A DNA stretch of 64,000 bases from Bacillus_I endophytica_A (GCF_026790145.1 NZ_JALAMS010000014.1:124001-188000), one strand, 5' to 3'; shown: positions 8,135-16,353, counted from the stretch's first letter. The notes: generated by a model not told the origin, from the sequence alone. Numbers and translations are program-made.

Positions 8135-8179
8135 TCCAATTGGACTATCATTGACTAATCCAATTTCTAAAACTATAAT
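8135..8179 (+). promoter_or_regulatory. MocR gene promoter with TCCAATT repeats
   Basis: TTGACT (8151-8156), a 17-bp spacer and TATAAT (8174-8179) make a near-perfect SigA promoter for the regulator. TCCAATT occurs at 8135-8141 (inside the palindrome TCCAATTGGA, 8135-8144) and again at 8159-8165 within the spacer, 24 bp apart. MocR/PdxR-type regulators bind spaced direct repeats, so this is a likely autoregulatory and nitrilase-controlling operator (inference). Confidence 0.6.
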
Positions 8180-8203
8180 CAAGAAAAAATAAGGAGCATT
8201 CAT

Positions 8204-9607
8204 ATGGAATGGAAACTAGATAAAATAAGCAGTACCCCTTTATATCAACAAATTGTAGATGAGCTTGAACGAAAAATATCCTATGGTGAATATACGCCAG
8301 GAACACGCCTTCTCCCAGAACGAAAGTTAGCCGAAAAACTTGAAGTGAACCGAATGACTGTTGTACATGCCTACGATGAGCTTTTTGCTCGAGGATTTCT
8401 AGAACGAAAACGTGGAAGCGGAACGATTGTTAGTTCAACAAACTGGCGTCGCTATGTTGAAGGTGGGTCTTTTCGAACTTCCTATCCTCTTGTACAAAGG
8501 ATCCGCGAGATGGCAAGCGAAGGAGATATTGACTTTGATTTAGCAAGTGGCGAACTTTCAAAAGATTTGTTTCCGACAGAGCTTTTGCAACATTGTCTAA
8601 AAACTTGCCCTTTCCCAGAAGACTTAAGCTATGTTCATCAACAAGGATTCTTGCCTCTAAGAAAAACGCTCTCTTCTCATCTGAAGGAAGCCTATAGCAT
8701 TAAAGCATCACCTTCGTCGATTTTAATTACATCAGGCGCCCAGCAGGCTCTCTATCTTATTACACAATGTTTGCTAAGCCCTGGCGATGCCATAGCGATT
8801 GAATCTCCTTCCTACCTTTACTCGCTTCCTTTATTCCAATCAGCAGGTTTAAGGATTTTCGGACTTCCTGTTGATGAAAATGGCATCATTCCAGAACATG
8901 CCCAAAAGCTCTACAGAGAGAAAAACATCCGTATGATTTTTCTAAATCCAACCTATCAAAACCCAACTGGAACCGTCTTACATAAAAAACGGAGGAAACA
9001 CATTTTAGAAATAGCTGAGTCTCTTGGCATTCCGGTTGTGGAAGATGACCCATTTAGTTCTCTTTCATTCGGAGAACATCATCATAAACCAATCAAATCA
9101 TATGATACAAACGGAAATGTTTTGTATATCGGTTCCCTCTCTAAAGTAGCCGCTTCAAGTTTACGAATTGGTTGGATAACAGGACCTGAAGCTGTTATTC
9201 AACGGCTTGGAGAAGCAAAACAGCAAATGGATTTCGGACTAAGCGTGTTTCCGCAAACTATCGCAAATGAACTTTTACAATCCTCTTCTTTCCTTATTCA
9301 TCAACAACATCTTACCCAGCAATTAAAAGAGCGACGAGATGAGATGATACAGGCTTTGAAAGACATATTGGGAGATGAAATAGCTTTTTCCATCCCAATG
9401 GGAGGTCTTCATATTTGGGGGCAGTTAAATAAAAAAGCAAGTGATAAACAGCTTGTAGAACAAACGATAAAAAACAAGCTTTTATATATGCCAGGAAGCA
9501 TATATGGAATGGATGACGGCTACGTTAGATTCACATTTGCACGACTACAAAAGGAAAAAATAAGAGATGCTATTGGACGATTTTCTCAATCGTTGCATTC
9601 GTTATAA
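8204..9607 (+). CDS. MocR-family regulator (GntR helix-turn-helix plus aminotransferase-like domain)
   Basis: This 467-residue protein has an N-terminal winged helix of GntR type (residues about 8-75: PLYQQIVDELERKISYGEYT, then PGTRLLPERKLAEKLEVNRM). A fold-type I aminotransferase domain follows (about 110-465), with the PLP-binding motifs SGAQQAL, NPTYQNPTG, VVEDDPF and SLSKVAASSLRIGW, where the Lys of SLSK is the PLP lysine. Such proteins are transcription factors that sense PLP or an amino compound, not enzymes. Its divergent position implies control of the nitrilase gene. An AAGGAG site lies upstream of the ATG. Confidence 0.85.
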   Translation: MEWKLDKISSTPLYQQIVDELERKISYGEYTPGTRLLPERKLAEKLEVNRMTVVHAYDELFARGFLERKRGSGTIVSSTNWRRYVEGGSFRTSYPLVQRIREMASEGDIDFDLASGELSKDLFPTELLQHCLKTCPFPEDLSYVHQQGFLPLRKTLSSHLKEAYSIKASPSSILITSGAQQALYLITQCLLSPGDAIAIESPSYLYSLPLFQSAGLRIFGLPVDENGIIPEHAQKLYREKNIRMIFLNPTYQNPTGTVLHKKRRKHILEIAESLGIPVVEDDPFSSLSFGEHHHKPIKSYDTNGNVLYIGSLSKVAASSLRIGWITGPEAVIQRLGEAKQQMDFGLSVFPQTIANELLQSSSFLIHQQHLTQQLKERRDEMIQALKDILGDEIAFSIPMGGLHIWGQLNKKASDKQLVEQTIKNKLLYMPGSIYGMDDGYVRFTFARLQKEKIRDAIGRFSQSLHSL

Positions 9608-9614
9608 TAGAAAC

Positions 9615-9647
9615 TTTAAAATGAAGATCTTTCCCCTTCATTTTAAA
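9615..9647 (+). terminator. terminator after the MocR gene
   Basis: Arms TTTAAAATGAAG (9615-9626) and CTTCATTTTAAA (9636-9647) form a perfect 12-bp stem just past the stop codon. It could work in both directions. Confidence 0.8.
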
Positions 9648-9737
9648 ATTCACTCATAAGCAAATGAGAAATTTCATGATACTAAACTACAATCAAATAA
9701 CACTTGATTTTTTTTACAATCGGACAATTCTTATTCA

Positions 9738-9808
9738 GTAAACGAAAAATATAATTTTTGTTTACTAGAATCAAATTATGTAAACTAAATAAATTAGCAA
9801 TTTAGTTT
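9738..9808. repeat. two successive palindromes upstream of a small membrane-protein gene
   Basis: A near-perfect inverted repeat runs from GTAAACGAAAAAT to ATTTTTGTTTAC (9738-9765). A second has arms AAACTAAAT (9782-9790) and ATTTAGTTT (9800-9808). Both lie in the AT-rich leader of the gene at 9867. They could be operators or leader hairpins; there is no T-run that marks a terminator. Confidence 0.4.
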
Positions 9809-9866
9809 AAAAGTTCTCATTCTTGCGGTAACATAGGGATAAGGTTAATTAGAAAGGAACTATAAT

Positions 9867-10064
9867 ATGGCTTCTCCACAAAATTATAACAAGTTTATTA
9901 TCATTTTTAATATCATTATCTTTGTATTTGCTGTGCTGCTGACAGTTGCAAATATCGTGAACTACCAAAATACAGATAATGGATTAGCTTTTATTATTTT
10001 AAGTATTTTAATTGCTGTAGCAAGCGCTGTGAGAATTTATAAACTTTTCAAAAAGACAAAATGA
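9867..10064 (+). CDS. small two-helix membrane protein
   Basis: This 65-residue protein has two hydrophobic segments (about residues 10-30 and 39-57), a short loop with NYQNTDNG and a basic tail (KLFKKTK). AGAAAGGAAC precedes the ATG and a terminator follows. The family is not recognised and no function is assigned. The size and layout are those of short stress- or sporulation-linked Bacillus membrane proteins. Confidence 0.55.
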   Translation: MASPQNYNKFIIIFNIIIFVFAVLLTVANIVNYQNTDNGLAFIILSILIAVASAVRIYKLFKKTK

Positions 10065-10072
10065 CCATCACT

Positions 10073-10101
10073 CCCCCCTCTTCTTTATGTGAAGATGGGG
10101 G
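10073..10101 (+). terminator. terminator
   Basis: A GC-rich stem (CCCCC...CTTC with GAAG...GGGGG) is followed by TTTCTTT, 8 nt after the stop of the 65-residue membrane protein. Confidence 0.75.
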
Positions 10102-10209
10102 TTTCTTTAGTTCAATTTCTATTTCTCCATTTGTTTATCATGTTCGACAAGCTCCGATAATAGGACATGAAGAACGCTTAAAATCAACAGAGCCTAACAA
10201 GGAGTTGAC

Positions 10210-10383
10210 ATGATGACGTATGATTTTATGCTAACGTTCATTATTGCTTTTTTAGTTGTTAGTATAACAGGATTTTCATTAAACCTTTTCCTCTTACGCA
10301 AAAAAGAAAATAAACTAAAGGTGCGGATTGTTCATCTTGTTCAAAGTATCCTAATTGCTGTGCTTTTTCTCTTGTTTATTTAA
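10210..10383 (+). CDS. very small membrane protein
   Basis: This 57-residue frame starts MMTYDFMLTF at ATG 10210, with AAGGAG 5 nt upstream, and ends in TAA directly before a terminator hairpin. It has two hydrophobic helices (about residues 5-27 and 40-57) joined by a basic loop (LRKKENKLKVR). The ribosome site, length and terminator support a real gene. No family is recognised. Confidence 0.5.
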   Translation: MMTYDFMLTFIIAFLVVSITGFSLNLFLLRKKENKLKVRIVHLVQSILIAVLFLLFI

Positions 10384-10385
10384 AC

Positions 10386-10434
10386 AACCTCGCATAAGAG
10401 CGTATTTTTCCTTTCTATGCTTTTATGCGAGGTT
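10386..10434 (+). terminator. long-loop terminator hairpin
   Basis: Arms AACCTCGCATAA (10386-10397) and TTATGCGAGGTT (10423-10434) form a 12-bp perfect stem with a 25-nt loop, 2 nt after the small membrane-protein stop. Confidence 0.6.
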
Positions 10435-10636
10435 TTACCGTCTTACTCTTGAACTAACGAAACACTCTAAAAGTTCTCCAACTCCTGTCTTTATCCTAAA
10501 GGTGTTTTCTCCGATTGTTACGCCTCCTGTTACCACTATCGTGATTCCCCTAATTATAAATAGCCGGTTTTTTATGCATTTTTATTCCCTTATTTTTACA
10601 AGCATTTTAATTATCCCCTTTCTCACGAATTAAACG
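10435..10636. other. region without a convincing gene
   Basis: No frame here has a ribosome site. A minus-strand stretch without a start (about 10443-10570) translates to ITIVVTGGVTIGENTF and more. This faintly recalls the start of GerPA/GerPF spore-germination proteins (GG-V-x-x-G-E/D). It may be a decayed remnant; I would not call it a gene. Confidence 0.2.
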
Positions 10637-10669
10637 AAAAAGAGAAGACAGATGTTGTCTTCTCTTTTT
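10637..10669. terminator. bidirectional terminator
   Basis: Arms AAAAAGAGAAGACA (10637-10650) and TGTCTTCTCTTTTT (10656-10669) form a perfect 14-bp stem with a 5-nt loop. It lies downstream of the broken chaB gene on the minus strand. Confidence 0.8.
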
Positions 10670-10722
10670 TACATTTATAATGCTATTTGAACAGGGAGAT
10701 CATCGCCTTTCCCATGCCCAAT

Positions 10723-10828
10723 TTATTTTTCTACCCATTTTCCATTGTCTGATTTTTTATACTTCTCTTCAACTGCACTCCAAGTTTCTGACTCCTTTTG
10801 GAAGCTCTTCTAGCGATTGATAAGGCAT
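10723..10828 (-). pseudogene. chaB: chaB-family gene with internal deletion
   Basis: An AAAGGAGAG site precedes ATG 10828 and the reading MPYQSLEELPK, the typical start of ChaB-family proteins (MPYxSLxDLP). The frame then breaks. In the next frame the typical ChaB end is intact: ETWSAVEEKYKKSDNGKWVE, then K and stop at 10723. The remaining 106 bp compares with roughly 180-230 bp in intact family members, so about 40 central codons are missing and the join is out of frame. Both ends remain recognisable, which points to a fairly recent deletion. Confidence 0.7.
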
Positions 10829-10960
10829 TGTTATCTCTCCTTTACTTGTCTTGTTTTATAGTTTTTGTTTCCCCTAATTATAAAAGTTAAACAATACGAG
10901 ATCTTACAACGGTTTATATAAAAAATAACATATTCAATGTTCAGGATTGGATAATAAAGT

Positions 10961-10986
10961 GATTAAAGGAAAGAAAAACGGGGTAG
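10961..10986 (+). promoter_or_regulatory. SigB-like promoter of the Mn-catalase gene
   Basis: GATTAA (10961-10966), a 14-bp spacer and GGGTAG (10981-10986) match the SigB consensus GTTTAA-N12/14-GGGTAT at five of six bases in each box. General-stress control of Mn catalases is known in Bacillus, which supports the reading. It lies 44 bp before the ATG. Confidence 0.45.
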
Positions 10987-11029
10987 ATGAGAAGGGACAT
11001 TCTATTAAACAAGAGGAGGAATTTGTGTT

Positions 11030-11872
11030 ATGTTTCGTCATCAAAAAGAGTTACAGTTCGAAGTAAAAGTGGATAAGCCAGCCCCAATGCTAGCAAAACA
11101 AGTACAAGAAGTTTTAGGCGGACAATTTGGAGAAATGACGGTTATGATGCAATATCTCTTTCAAGGGTTTAACTGTCGAGGAAATGAAAAGTATAAAGAT
11201 ATGTTAATGGACATTGGTACAGAAGAGATTGGTCATGTTGAAATGCTTTGTTCTCTTATTAGCCAGCTTTTAGATGGAGCTTCCCCAGAAGATCAAGCAG
11301 AAGCAGCTAAAGATCCAGCAACATCAGCTATTATGGGTGGAATTAACCCTCAACATCTACTTGTAAGTGGATTAGGCGGTTTACCATCAAATTCTCAAGG
11401 AGTACCGTGGAACGGAAACTATATTGTAGCAAGCGGCAACCTTTTAGCAGATATGCGTTCAAATTTACATGCGGAAAGTCAAGGATGACTTCAAGTAGCG
11501 CGTTTATATCATATGACAGAAGATGAAGGGGTACGCAAAGTGTTCCGTAAAATGCTTGCTCGTGACCGTTATCATCAATATCAGTGGATGGAAGTTATCA
11601 ATGAATTAGAAGAAAAGAATGGTGTTGTTGTTCCTTCTTCATTTCCACCTGAAGCTGAAAAAGAAGCTCAAGAAGAAGCATATAAATTCTGGGATCTCTC
11701 AGAAGGAACAGCTTCAAAAGAAGGTCCATGGTCACAAGGAACATCACCAGACGGAACTGGAAAGTACGTTCATGTCGAAAATCCTCAGCCGCAGGGACAA
11801 GCTCCAAATCCAAATGTTCCAGATCCTGCGCTTCATCATGATTTAACAAAAGAAAAAGTAACATCTAAATAA
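11030..11872 (+). pseudogene. manganese catalase interrupted by a single TGA
   Basis: The frame reads as one Mn-catalase of about 280 residues, with a single stop codon TGA at 11486-11488 (codon 153). The N-terminal half has the di-Mn ligand region FGEMTVMMQYL and IGTEEIGHVEML. The C-terminal half continues in the same frame with LQVARLYHMTEDEGV and the second ligand region LARDRYHQYQW. Intact relatives have Arg at the stop (AESQGRLQVAR), so CGA to TGA is the simplest cause. Mn catalases turn hydrogen peroxide into water and oxygen. A good AGAGGAGGA ribosome site and a terminator remain. It may be a recent pseudogene, a sequencing error, or read through at low level. Confidence 0.8.
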
Positions 11873-11879
11873 GTAAAAT

Positions 11880-11911
11880 ATCCCGCAATCATTTGATTGC
11901 GGGATATTTTT
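11880..11911 (+). terminator. terminator after Mn catalase
   Basis: Arms ATCCCGCAATCA and TGATTGCGGGAT (11880-11905) are followed by ATTTTT, 8 nt past the stop. It probably also serves the convergent gene. Confidence 0.85.
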
Positions 11912-11979
11912 GTACAGGAAACAGTTCAATTTCTTTTATTACTTTCTCTATGTACCCGAGTAAACGCTGTTCTCTCCCG

Positions 11980-12492
11980 TTATTTGTGAAGTTGAAATCT
12001 CTGTTCATCTTCCTTTTTCACCCTATCACCTATAAGTTCAAGCGCAAAGAATATAGCGTACATAATGGTATAGAACAAGACTTCTGAAACGATAGAGTTG
12101 AATGTTGCAATGTTCATAAAAGCTACCATTGTTTTCATATAAAGAAAAAATAAAAGAAACTGAAAAATGTGAGATAAAATAATCCTCTTTTTGTTGTTTC
12201 CTTGAAAGTGTCTCATAACATCTTCTAAAATAACGTCCACAGGTACAAGAATTAGGAACCCAAGACAAACGTGCAAAGATAAAAAAAGCGAACTATATTG
12301 ATGTGTATAGTGCACGTCGAGAAAAAGACTCAGAATGTACTGAAGACCTGTGAGAAGAAATAAAACAAATGAAAGAGCAAAAAGCCCAAAAACGAAAATT
12401 AACGAAATATTTTTCATATAACAATGTAGAGAAGAGTTTGTATGAAAATATACTTCTCTCATCCCTCCTCTCGTTTTTTGAACACCATCCAT
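11980..12492 (-). CDS. four-helix membrane protein, unrecognised
   Basis: The frame codes for 170 residues with four hydrophobic segments (roughly residues 28-50, 68-88, 105-122 and 133-155) and a charged C-terminus (GDRVKKEDEQRF). The topology and FFALELIGDRV-type end recall the YrvL regulatory membrane-protein family, but I am not sure. The start is uncertain. ATG 12492 has a weak site. An internal ATG (MREVYF) lies right against a GGAGGG. A third start (MKNISL) would give a 145-residue protein beginning at the first helix. Confidence 0.45.
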   Translation of the reverse strand: MDGVQKTRGGMREVYFHTNSSLHCYMKNISLIFVFGLFALSFVLFLLTGLQYILSLFLDVHYTHQYSSLFLSLHVCLGFLILVPVDVILEDVMRHFQGNNKKRIILSHIFQFLLFFLYMKTMVAFMNIATFNSIVSEVLFYTIMYAIFFALELIGDRVKKEDEQRFQLHK

Positions 12493-12722
12493 ACTTTCTA
12501 TAAGAATTGGGAATGTTCTTATTTTAACATATTTCCCTCAACCTTTTTATGATATAGCACGAGGGCATTTTCTGTTCCTCCTGTCTTGCAAGTAAATTCC
12601 TTTTCATCCCTCCTTCACACTTTTAAAACATGATAAATTAAAAAAGGTCTTAGTCATAACTTCTGACCTTTTCTTCTGATTCCTTCAAATATCTTTATAT
12701 TTTCTAAAAAAGGAGCTATCTT
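12493..12722. other. intergenic region with a weak hairpin
   Basis: Nothing coding is seen. AAAAGGTC (12642-12649) and GACCTTTT (12665-12672) form a short stem with a 15-nt loop flanked by A and T runs, a possible terminator. Confidence 0.35.
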
Positions 12723-13120
12723 TTGAATACAAATGAAAGAGCACTACAATTAAAGGAAGCTATCACTTGGTATGAGAAAGGTTGAAATGACTATTTTAAA
12801 GATCCTCATTAGGTTAGCGGATTTATGTATGCTCTCTTTCAAATGAACGATATGCCTCGTGCCCAAGATTTATTACAAAGCCTCATTACGGAGAAAAAGC
12901 AAAACATTAAAGATGCTAAGGAAGATAGGGATGAAAGCTGATCAGAAGATCATCGTAAAGAATATATAAAAGACGAATTGAAGCATCTTAAAGAATTTGA
13001 AAATATGATAAAAATGTTGCTTCCCTTTCTCATCCCGAGCTTGAATTCACTCCTTCTTTTCAAACTGATTGTTACTTATTTGGATGTCCGCGCCATCACC
13101 ATCCTGAATATAAGAAATAG
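12723..13120 (+). pseudogene. decayed TPR-like soluble-protein gene
   Basis: A TTG start with an AAAGGAG site opens a frame reading LNTNERALQLKEAITWYEKG, then TGA (12783), NDYFKDPH, TAG (12810), and VSGFMYALFQMNDMPRAQDL onward to TGA (12939). It continues as SEDHRKEYIKDELKHLKEFE. Around 13010 the frame shifts and ends FGCPRHHHPEYKK, stop at 13120. The helical repeat-like text (AITWYEKG, MPRAQDLLQSLI) suggests a TPR-type protein with a Cys/His-rich tail. Three stops plus one frameshift make it clearly non-functional. The family is not recognised. Confidence 0.65.
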
Positions 13121-13154
13121 AAAAGGAGCCTCCATGTAGGAAGGCTCCTCTTTT
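13121..13154. terminator. bidirectional terminator
   Basis: GGAGCCT (13125-13131) pairs with AGGCTCC (13142-13148), flanked by AAAA and TCTTTT. It lies at the end of the minus-strand MMPL gene. Confidence 0.7.
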
Positions 13155-13156
13155 AC

Positions 13157-15811
13157 TTATTCTTCTCTTTTCTTACGGCGAAATGGCCACCAGTTTCCTT
13201 CATAAAACGTAACAGTTACTGCTGGGATAAGCAGTGGTAAAATGACAATTCCGTATAGAAGCAACCCAATGATAATGACTGTTGCAACTTGAACAAGCGT
13301 AAGAACGCCTGATGGAATCATAGCTGCGAACGTTCCTGCTAAAATAATGGATGCTGTAATAATGACAGATCCCATTTTACGCATTGATATTACCATTGCA
13401 TCTGGTATGCTTTCCTTAACTTCTTCTTGGAAACGATCAAGTAAGAAAATAGAATAGTCAATTCCTAATGCAATTAAAATAACAAAGCTAAAGAATGGAA
13501 CAGCCCAGCTTATACCACTCTCACCCATCACATTTACAAATAGAAACTCCGAAATCGAAATCGCTGTGTAGTATGTGACAAGCAGTGAAGCAATCATATA
13601 TACAGGCATGATCATCGAACGGAATAAAACGGTAAGCACAACGAAAAGTCCAACCATCATAATAATCATGGTTCTTGAAAGATCTGTTGTGGAAATATCG
13701 TTTAAGTCTGCATTCGAACTTGAAATGCCACCATACACAATTTCAGCATCTTCAAAAGGTGTATCAATAACAGCACGATCTACCGCTTCTTCAATATCTT
13801 TCACCGTTGTGATTGCTTTTTCAGAATACGGATTTGAATCTAACACAACGCTTAGTTTTAAACCTTTTCCATCATCAAATGAATAGGTGTCAATCGATTG
13901 TTTAAAATCTTCATTTTGCATGGTTTCTTCTGGAATATAAATGCCTGTTTCACGAACAGTTTGACTGTTGCTCATATTCCCTAACGTGTCTTTTGCTTTT
14001 GTAAGACCATCCGAAATTTGTGTTAATCCATCATTGGCATCTTTCACACCTTGAGAAAGTTTGCTTAAGTTTTCACTTAGCGCTTTTGTTTGTTGTTGTG
14101 CTCCTTCAATTTGCGTGTTTGCTCCTTGTAGACCTTCTGCAATTGTGCCAAGTTGTCTATTAATCGCTGTGATTTGCGGAAGAGCTTCGTCAACGTTTCC
14201 TGTTAAAGCAAGTTTTTGACTTACAAGTCCAAGCTGTTCATTTGCTTGTGTTAAGCCGTCCGCAGCTTGTGAAAGAGAACTTCCGCTGTTTCCTGATGAA
14301 GCACTTGTTTCACTTGAAATTTGGTTTAATCCGTTTTGGACTGTTGTTAACCCTTTTTTCACATCGTTAAGACCATTAATTGTATCTCCAAGCCCATTTG
14401 AAACAATCCCTAGCTGTGAATCAACGTATAAATCTTTAATACGCTCACCTGTTGGCTGTGTAATTGTCATAACTGAGTCAACGTTATCTACTTTTTCAAT
14501 CTCTTTGCTGAGATTTCCTAAGTATGGAATGCTTTTGGCTGTTGTTAAGTCTTTCTCGCCTTTGATGACGACTGTAACAGGAAATGCCTTTCCTTCTCCA
14601 ATCGCTTCACTCATAGCATTTAATCCTTTAATGGATTTATAATCGCTGCTAATTTCCGCCGTTGAGTCAAATGAAATTTCTTCATCATATGTGAGAATAA
14701 ACGGTACTGTAATGATCGCTGTGATGACTAGGAATAAAAATGGTCTTTTTACAGAATGCTTCCCTAAAAATCCCCAAAGCTTATTTTCACTATGTGAAAT
14801 AACTTTTTTCGATGGCCAGAAAAGTTTTGGACCAATCGTAACGAGAAACAATGGTAAAAGAGTAAATAGCACAAGAAGTAAAATAGCAACTCCAACGGCT
14901 ACACCGACAGCAGATTGGAAAATCGCAAATTTTGCAAATCCAATGGCTGCAAAACCAATTAAAACGGCAATCCCGCTAATAAATAATGTTCGTCCTGCTG
15001 TGCGGTAAGCAATTAATGTTGCTTCTACTTTATCATGTCCGTTCGCAAGCTCTTCACGGAAGCGAGTGAGAATTAAGATACAGTAGTCTGTACCAATTCC
15101 AAACAGGATGGCTACTAAGAATGTTTGTGTAAACGTAGAAATTGGGAAGTCAAAACTGTGCACTAAAATGGCCAACAATGACTGACTAATTAAATACGTA
15201 ACACCAACAATCAAAATAGGAACGAATGGCGTTACAATTGAACGGAATACAACAAGAAGCAATCCTAAAATTAAGAAGACTGTAATGACTTCTGTTTTCT
15301 TCAGTCCATCTTCAGAACTGTGGGCAAAGTCTTGATTAATGAGCGATGCCCCTGTTACATAGGTTGTTAAACTTTTTGGTATTTCTTTATAAATATCCTC
15401 TGCAATTTTTTCAACTTCTTCATCAGATCCTTCAACAGTTGCCGGAATAAGTACAGTTTTTTCATCTTTTGACATCAGCTGTTCTCGTACTTCTTTGTCT
15501 TCTGTTAAAGGAGTTGTAATCGACTTCACCCCTTTAATATCTTCCATTTTCTCTATTAAGCTTTGAATATCTTTTTCTTGCTGTTCATTCAACGCTTTAT
15601 CTAGCGTAACAACAACGCTTATCGTGTTATTGTCTTCTCCTGCATCTTTTAAGATTTCGGCGGCTCGCTGAGAAACCGCATCATCTGGAAGCTGTGTTTG
15701 CCCTTTTTCACTCGCAAGCTTTGCTAAGTTAGGAGCCGTTAGCATCAACACAGCTGTTAGGACAATCAATAAAGCAGCGATTACCCATTTAAATTTAATG
15801 ATTAGTCTCAT
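13157..15811 (-). CDS. MMPL-family (RND-type) transporter
   Basis: I start this gene at ATG 15811 (MRLIIKFKW), which has AAGGAG 9 nt upstream; the longer frame lacks a site. The product has 884 residues with two MMPL halves, each one transmembrane helix, an outer domain and five helices. Typical motifs are FGIGTDYCILILTRFREE in the first half and ALGIDYSIFLLDRFQEE in the second. The second outer domain contains a long Gln/Asn/Leu-rich coiled region (about residues 470-650: NGLGDTINGLNDVKKGLTTV and similar). Such proteins export lipids, toxic fatty acids or drugs using the proton gradient. The upstream MarR gene overlaps its start by 17 bp and probably represses both. Confidence 0.85.
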   Translation of the reverse strand: MRLIIKFKWVIAALLIVLTAVLMLTAPNLAKLASEKGQTQLPDDAVSQRAAEILKDAGEDNNTISVVVTLDKALNEQQEKDIQSLIEKMEDIKGVKSITTPLTEDKEVREQLMSKDEKTVLIPATVEGSDEEVEKIAEDIYKEIPKSLTTYVTGASLINQDFAHSSEDGLKKTEVITVFLILGLLLVVFRSIVTPFVPILIVGVTYLISQSLLAILVHSFDFPISTFTQTFLVAILFGIGTDYCILILTRFREELANGHDKVEATLIAYRTAGRTLFISGIAVLIGFAAIGFAKFAIFQSAVGVAVGVAILLLVLFTLLPLFLVTIGPKLFWPSKKVISHSENKLWGFLGKHSVKRPFLFLVITAIITVPFILTYDEEISFDSTAEISSDYKSIKGLNAMSEAIGEGKAFPVTVVIKGEKDLTTAKSIPYLGNLSKEIEKVDNVDSVMTITQPTGERIKDLYVDSQLGIVSNGLGDTINGLNDVKKGLTTVQNGLNQISSETSASSGNSGSSLSQAADGLTQANEQLGLVSQKLALTGNVDEALPQITAINRQLGTIAEGLQGANTQIEGAQQQTKALSENLSKLSQGVKDANDGLTQISDGLTKAKDTLGNMSNSQTVRETGIYIPEETMQNEDFKQSIDTYSFDDGKGLKLSVVLDSNPYSEKAITTVKDIEEAVDRAVIDTPFEDAEIVYGGISSSNADLNDISTTDLSRTMIIMMVGLFVVLTVLFRSMIMPVYMIASLLVTYYTAISISEFLFVNVMGESGISWAVPFFSFVILIALGIDYSIFLLDRFQEEVKESIPDAMVISMRKMGSVIITASIILAGTFAAMIPSGVLTLVQVATVIIIGLLLYGIVILPLLIPAVTVTFYEGNWWPFRRKKREE

Positions 15812-16268
15812 CTGTACTATCTCCTTTTGCAATTAACGTTTCTTTTACGGTTGTGAAAACATCGATAAATGTATCAATTTTTTCATCTTCTATATTGCTT
15901 AATATGTCCTCAATGACACTAAAAATCGCTTTATCCATTTCACTAATAAGCTTTTCACCTTGAGGTGTAATGCTTACTAATTTTGAGCGCTTATCGTCAT
16001 TTCCATCAGAGTTTTCCCATTGAACCAAGCCTTTATTTAACAATTTTTTCAATCGGTTTGAAATCGCACTTTTATGTACGCATTGTACAAGAGCCAAGTT
16101 TCCTGGTGAAGAAGGACCTTTAATTTTAAGAGTGTTTAACAGTTCATACTGCTGTTTAGAAACGTTGTCAAATAAATTTTGGTCCACTTTTTTACTAATC
16201 ACTTCAGAACCTGTAAGCAAAACGTCTTCAAAAAGTTTAACCGCTTGGTATAAGTTCCTTTTAGCCAA
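15795..16268 (-). CDS. MarR-family repressor of the MMPL transporter
   Basis: The open frame reaches 16310, but that ATG lies inside a palindromic operator. A TTG at 16268 with GAGGAGAG just upstream is the better start (reading AKRNLYQAVKLFEDV after the initiator), giving 157 residues. The winged helix is clear: QQYELLNTLKIKGPSSPGNL, then CVHKSAISNRLKKLLNKGLV, then the wing DGNDDKRSKLVSITPQGEKL. MarR proteins repress efflux genes and let go when a phenolic or lipid ligand binds. It is the first gene of a two-gene operon with the transporter. Confidence 0.85.
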   Translation of the reverse strand: MAKRNLYQAVKLFEDVLLTGSEVISKKVDQNLFDNVSKQQYELLNTLKIKGPSSPGNLALVQCVHKSAISNRLKKLLNKGLVQWENSDGNDDKRSKLVSITPQGEKLISEMDKAIFSVIEDILSNIEDEKIDTFIDVFTTVKETLIAKGDSTDETNH

Positions 16269-16292
16269 TTTTCTCTCCTCTTCCTTTACATA

Positions 16293-16353
16293 GTTTATAG
16301 GGATAAACAATACTACGAAGTATAGTTTATAGGGTTAAACAATCTATTGTCAA
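16293..16353 (-). promoter_or_regulatory. promoter with two palindromic MarR operators
   Basis: GTTTATAGGGATAAAC (16293-16308) and GTTTATAGGGTTAAAC (16325-16340) are near-identical 16-bp palindromes whose centres are 32 bp apart, three helical turns. On the minus strand, TTGACA (16348-16353), a 16-bp spacer and TATAAA (16326-16331) form a promoter whose -10 box lies inside the distal operator. This is a classic arrangement for MarR autorepression. Confidence 0.75.

Noticed and set aside
10443..10570. GerPA/GerPF-like text on the minus strand
   Set aside because: Only about 15 residues look right, with no start and no ribosome site; too weak to call.
10355..10633. 92-codon plus-strand open frame
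   Set aside because: It starts inside the small membrane-protein gene, runs through its terminator and has no ribosome site. The translation is low-complexity hydrophobic text.
11486..11488. Selenocysteine or programmed recoding at the catalase TGA
   Set aside because: Relatives have Arg at this place and no SECIS-like context is expected, so a C to T mutation is simpler.
11893..12087. 64-codon plus-strand frame after the catalase terminator
   Set aside because: It lies antisense to the end of the membrane-protein gene and lacks a ribosome site.
12981..13120. Independent small Cys/His-rich gene (ending HHHPEYKK)
   Set aside because: It joins the decayed upstream frame through one frameshift and has no start of its own, so it belongs to the same pseudogene.
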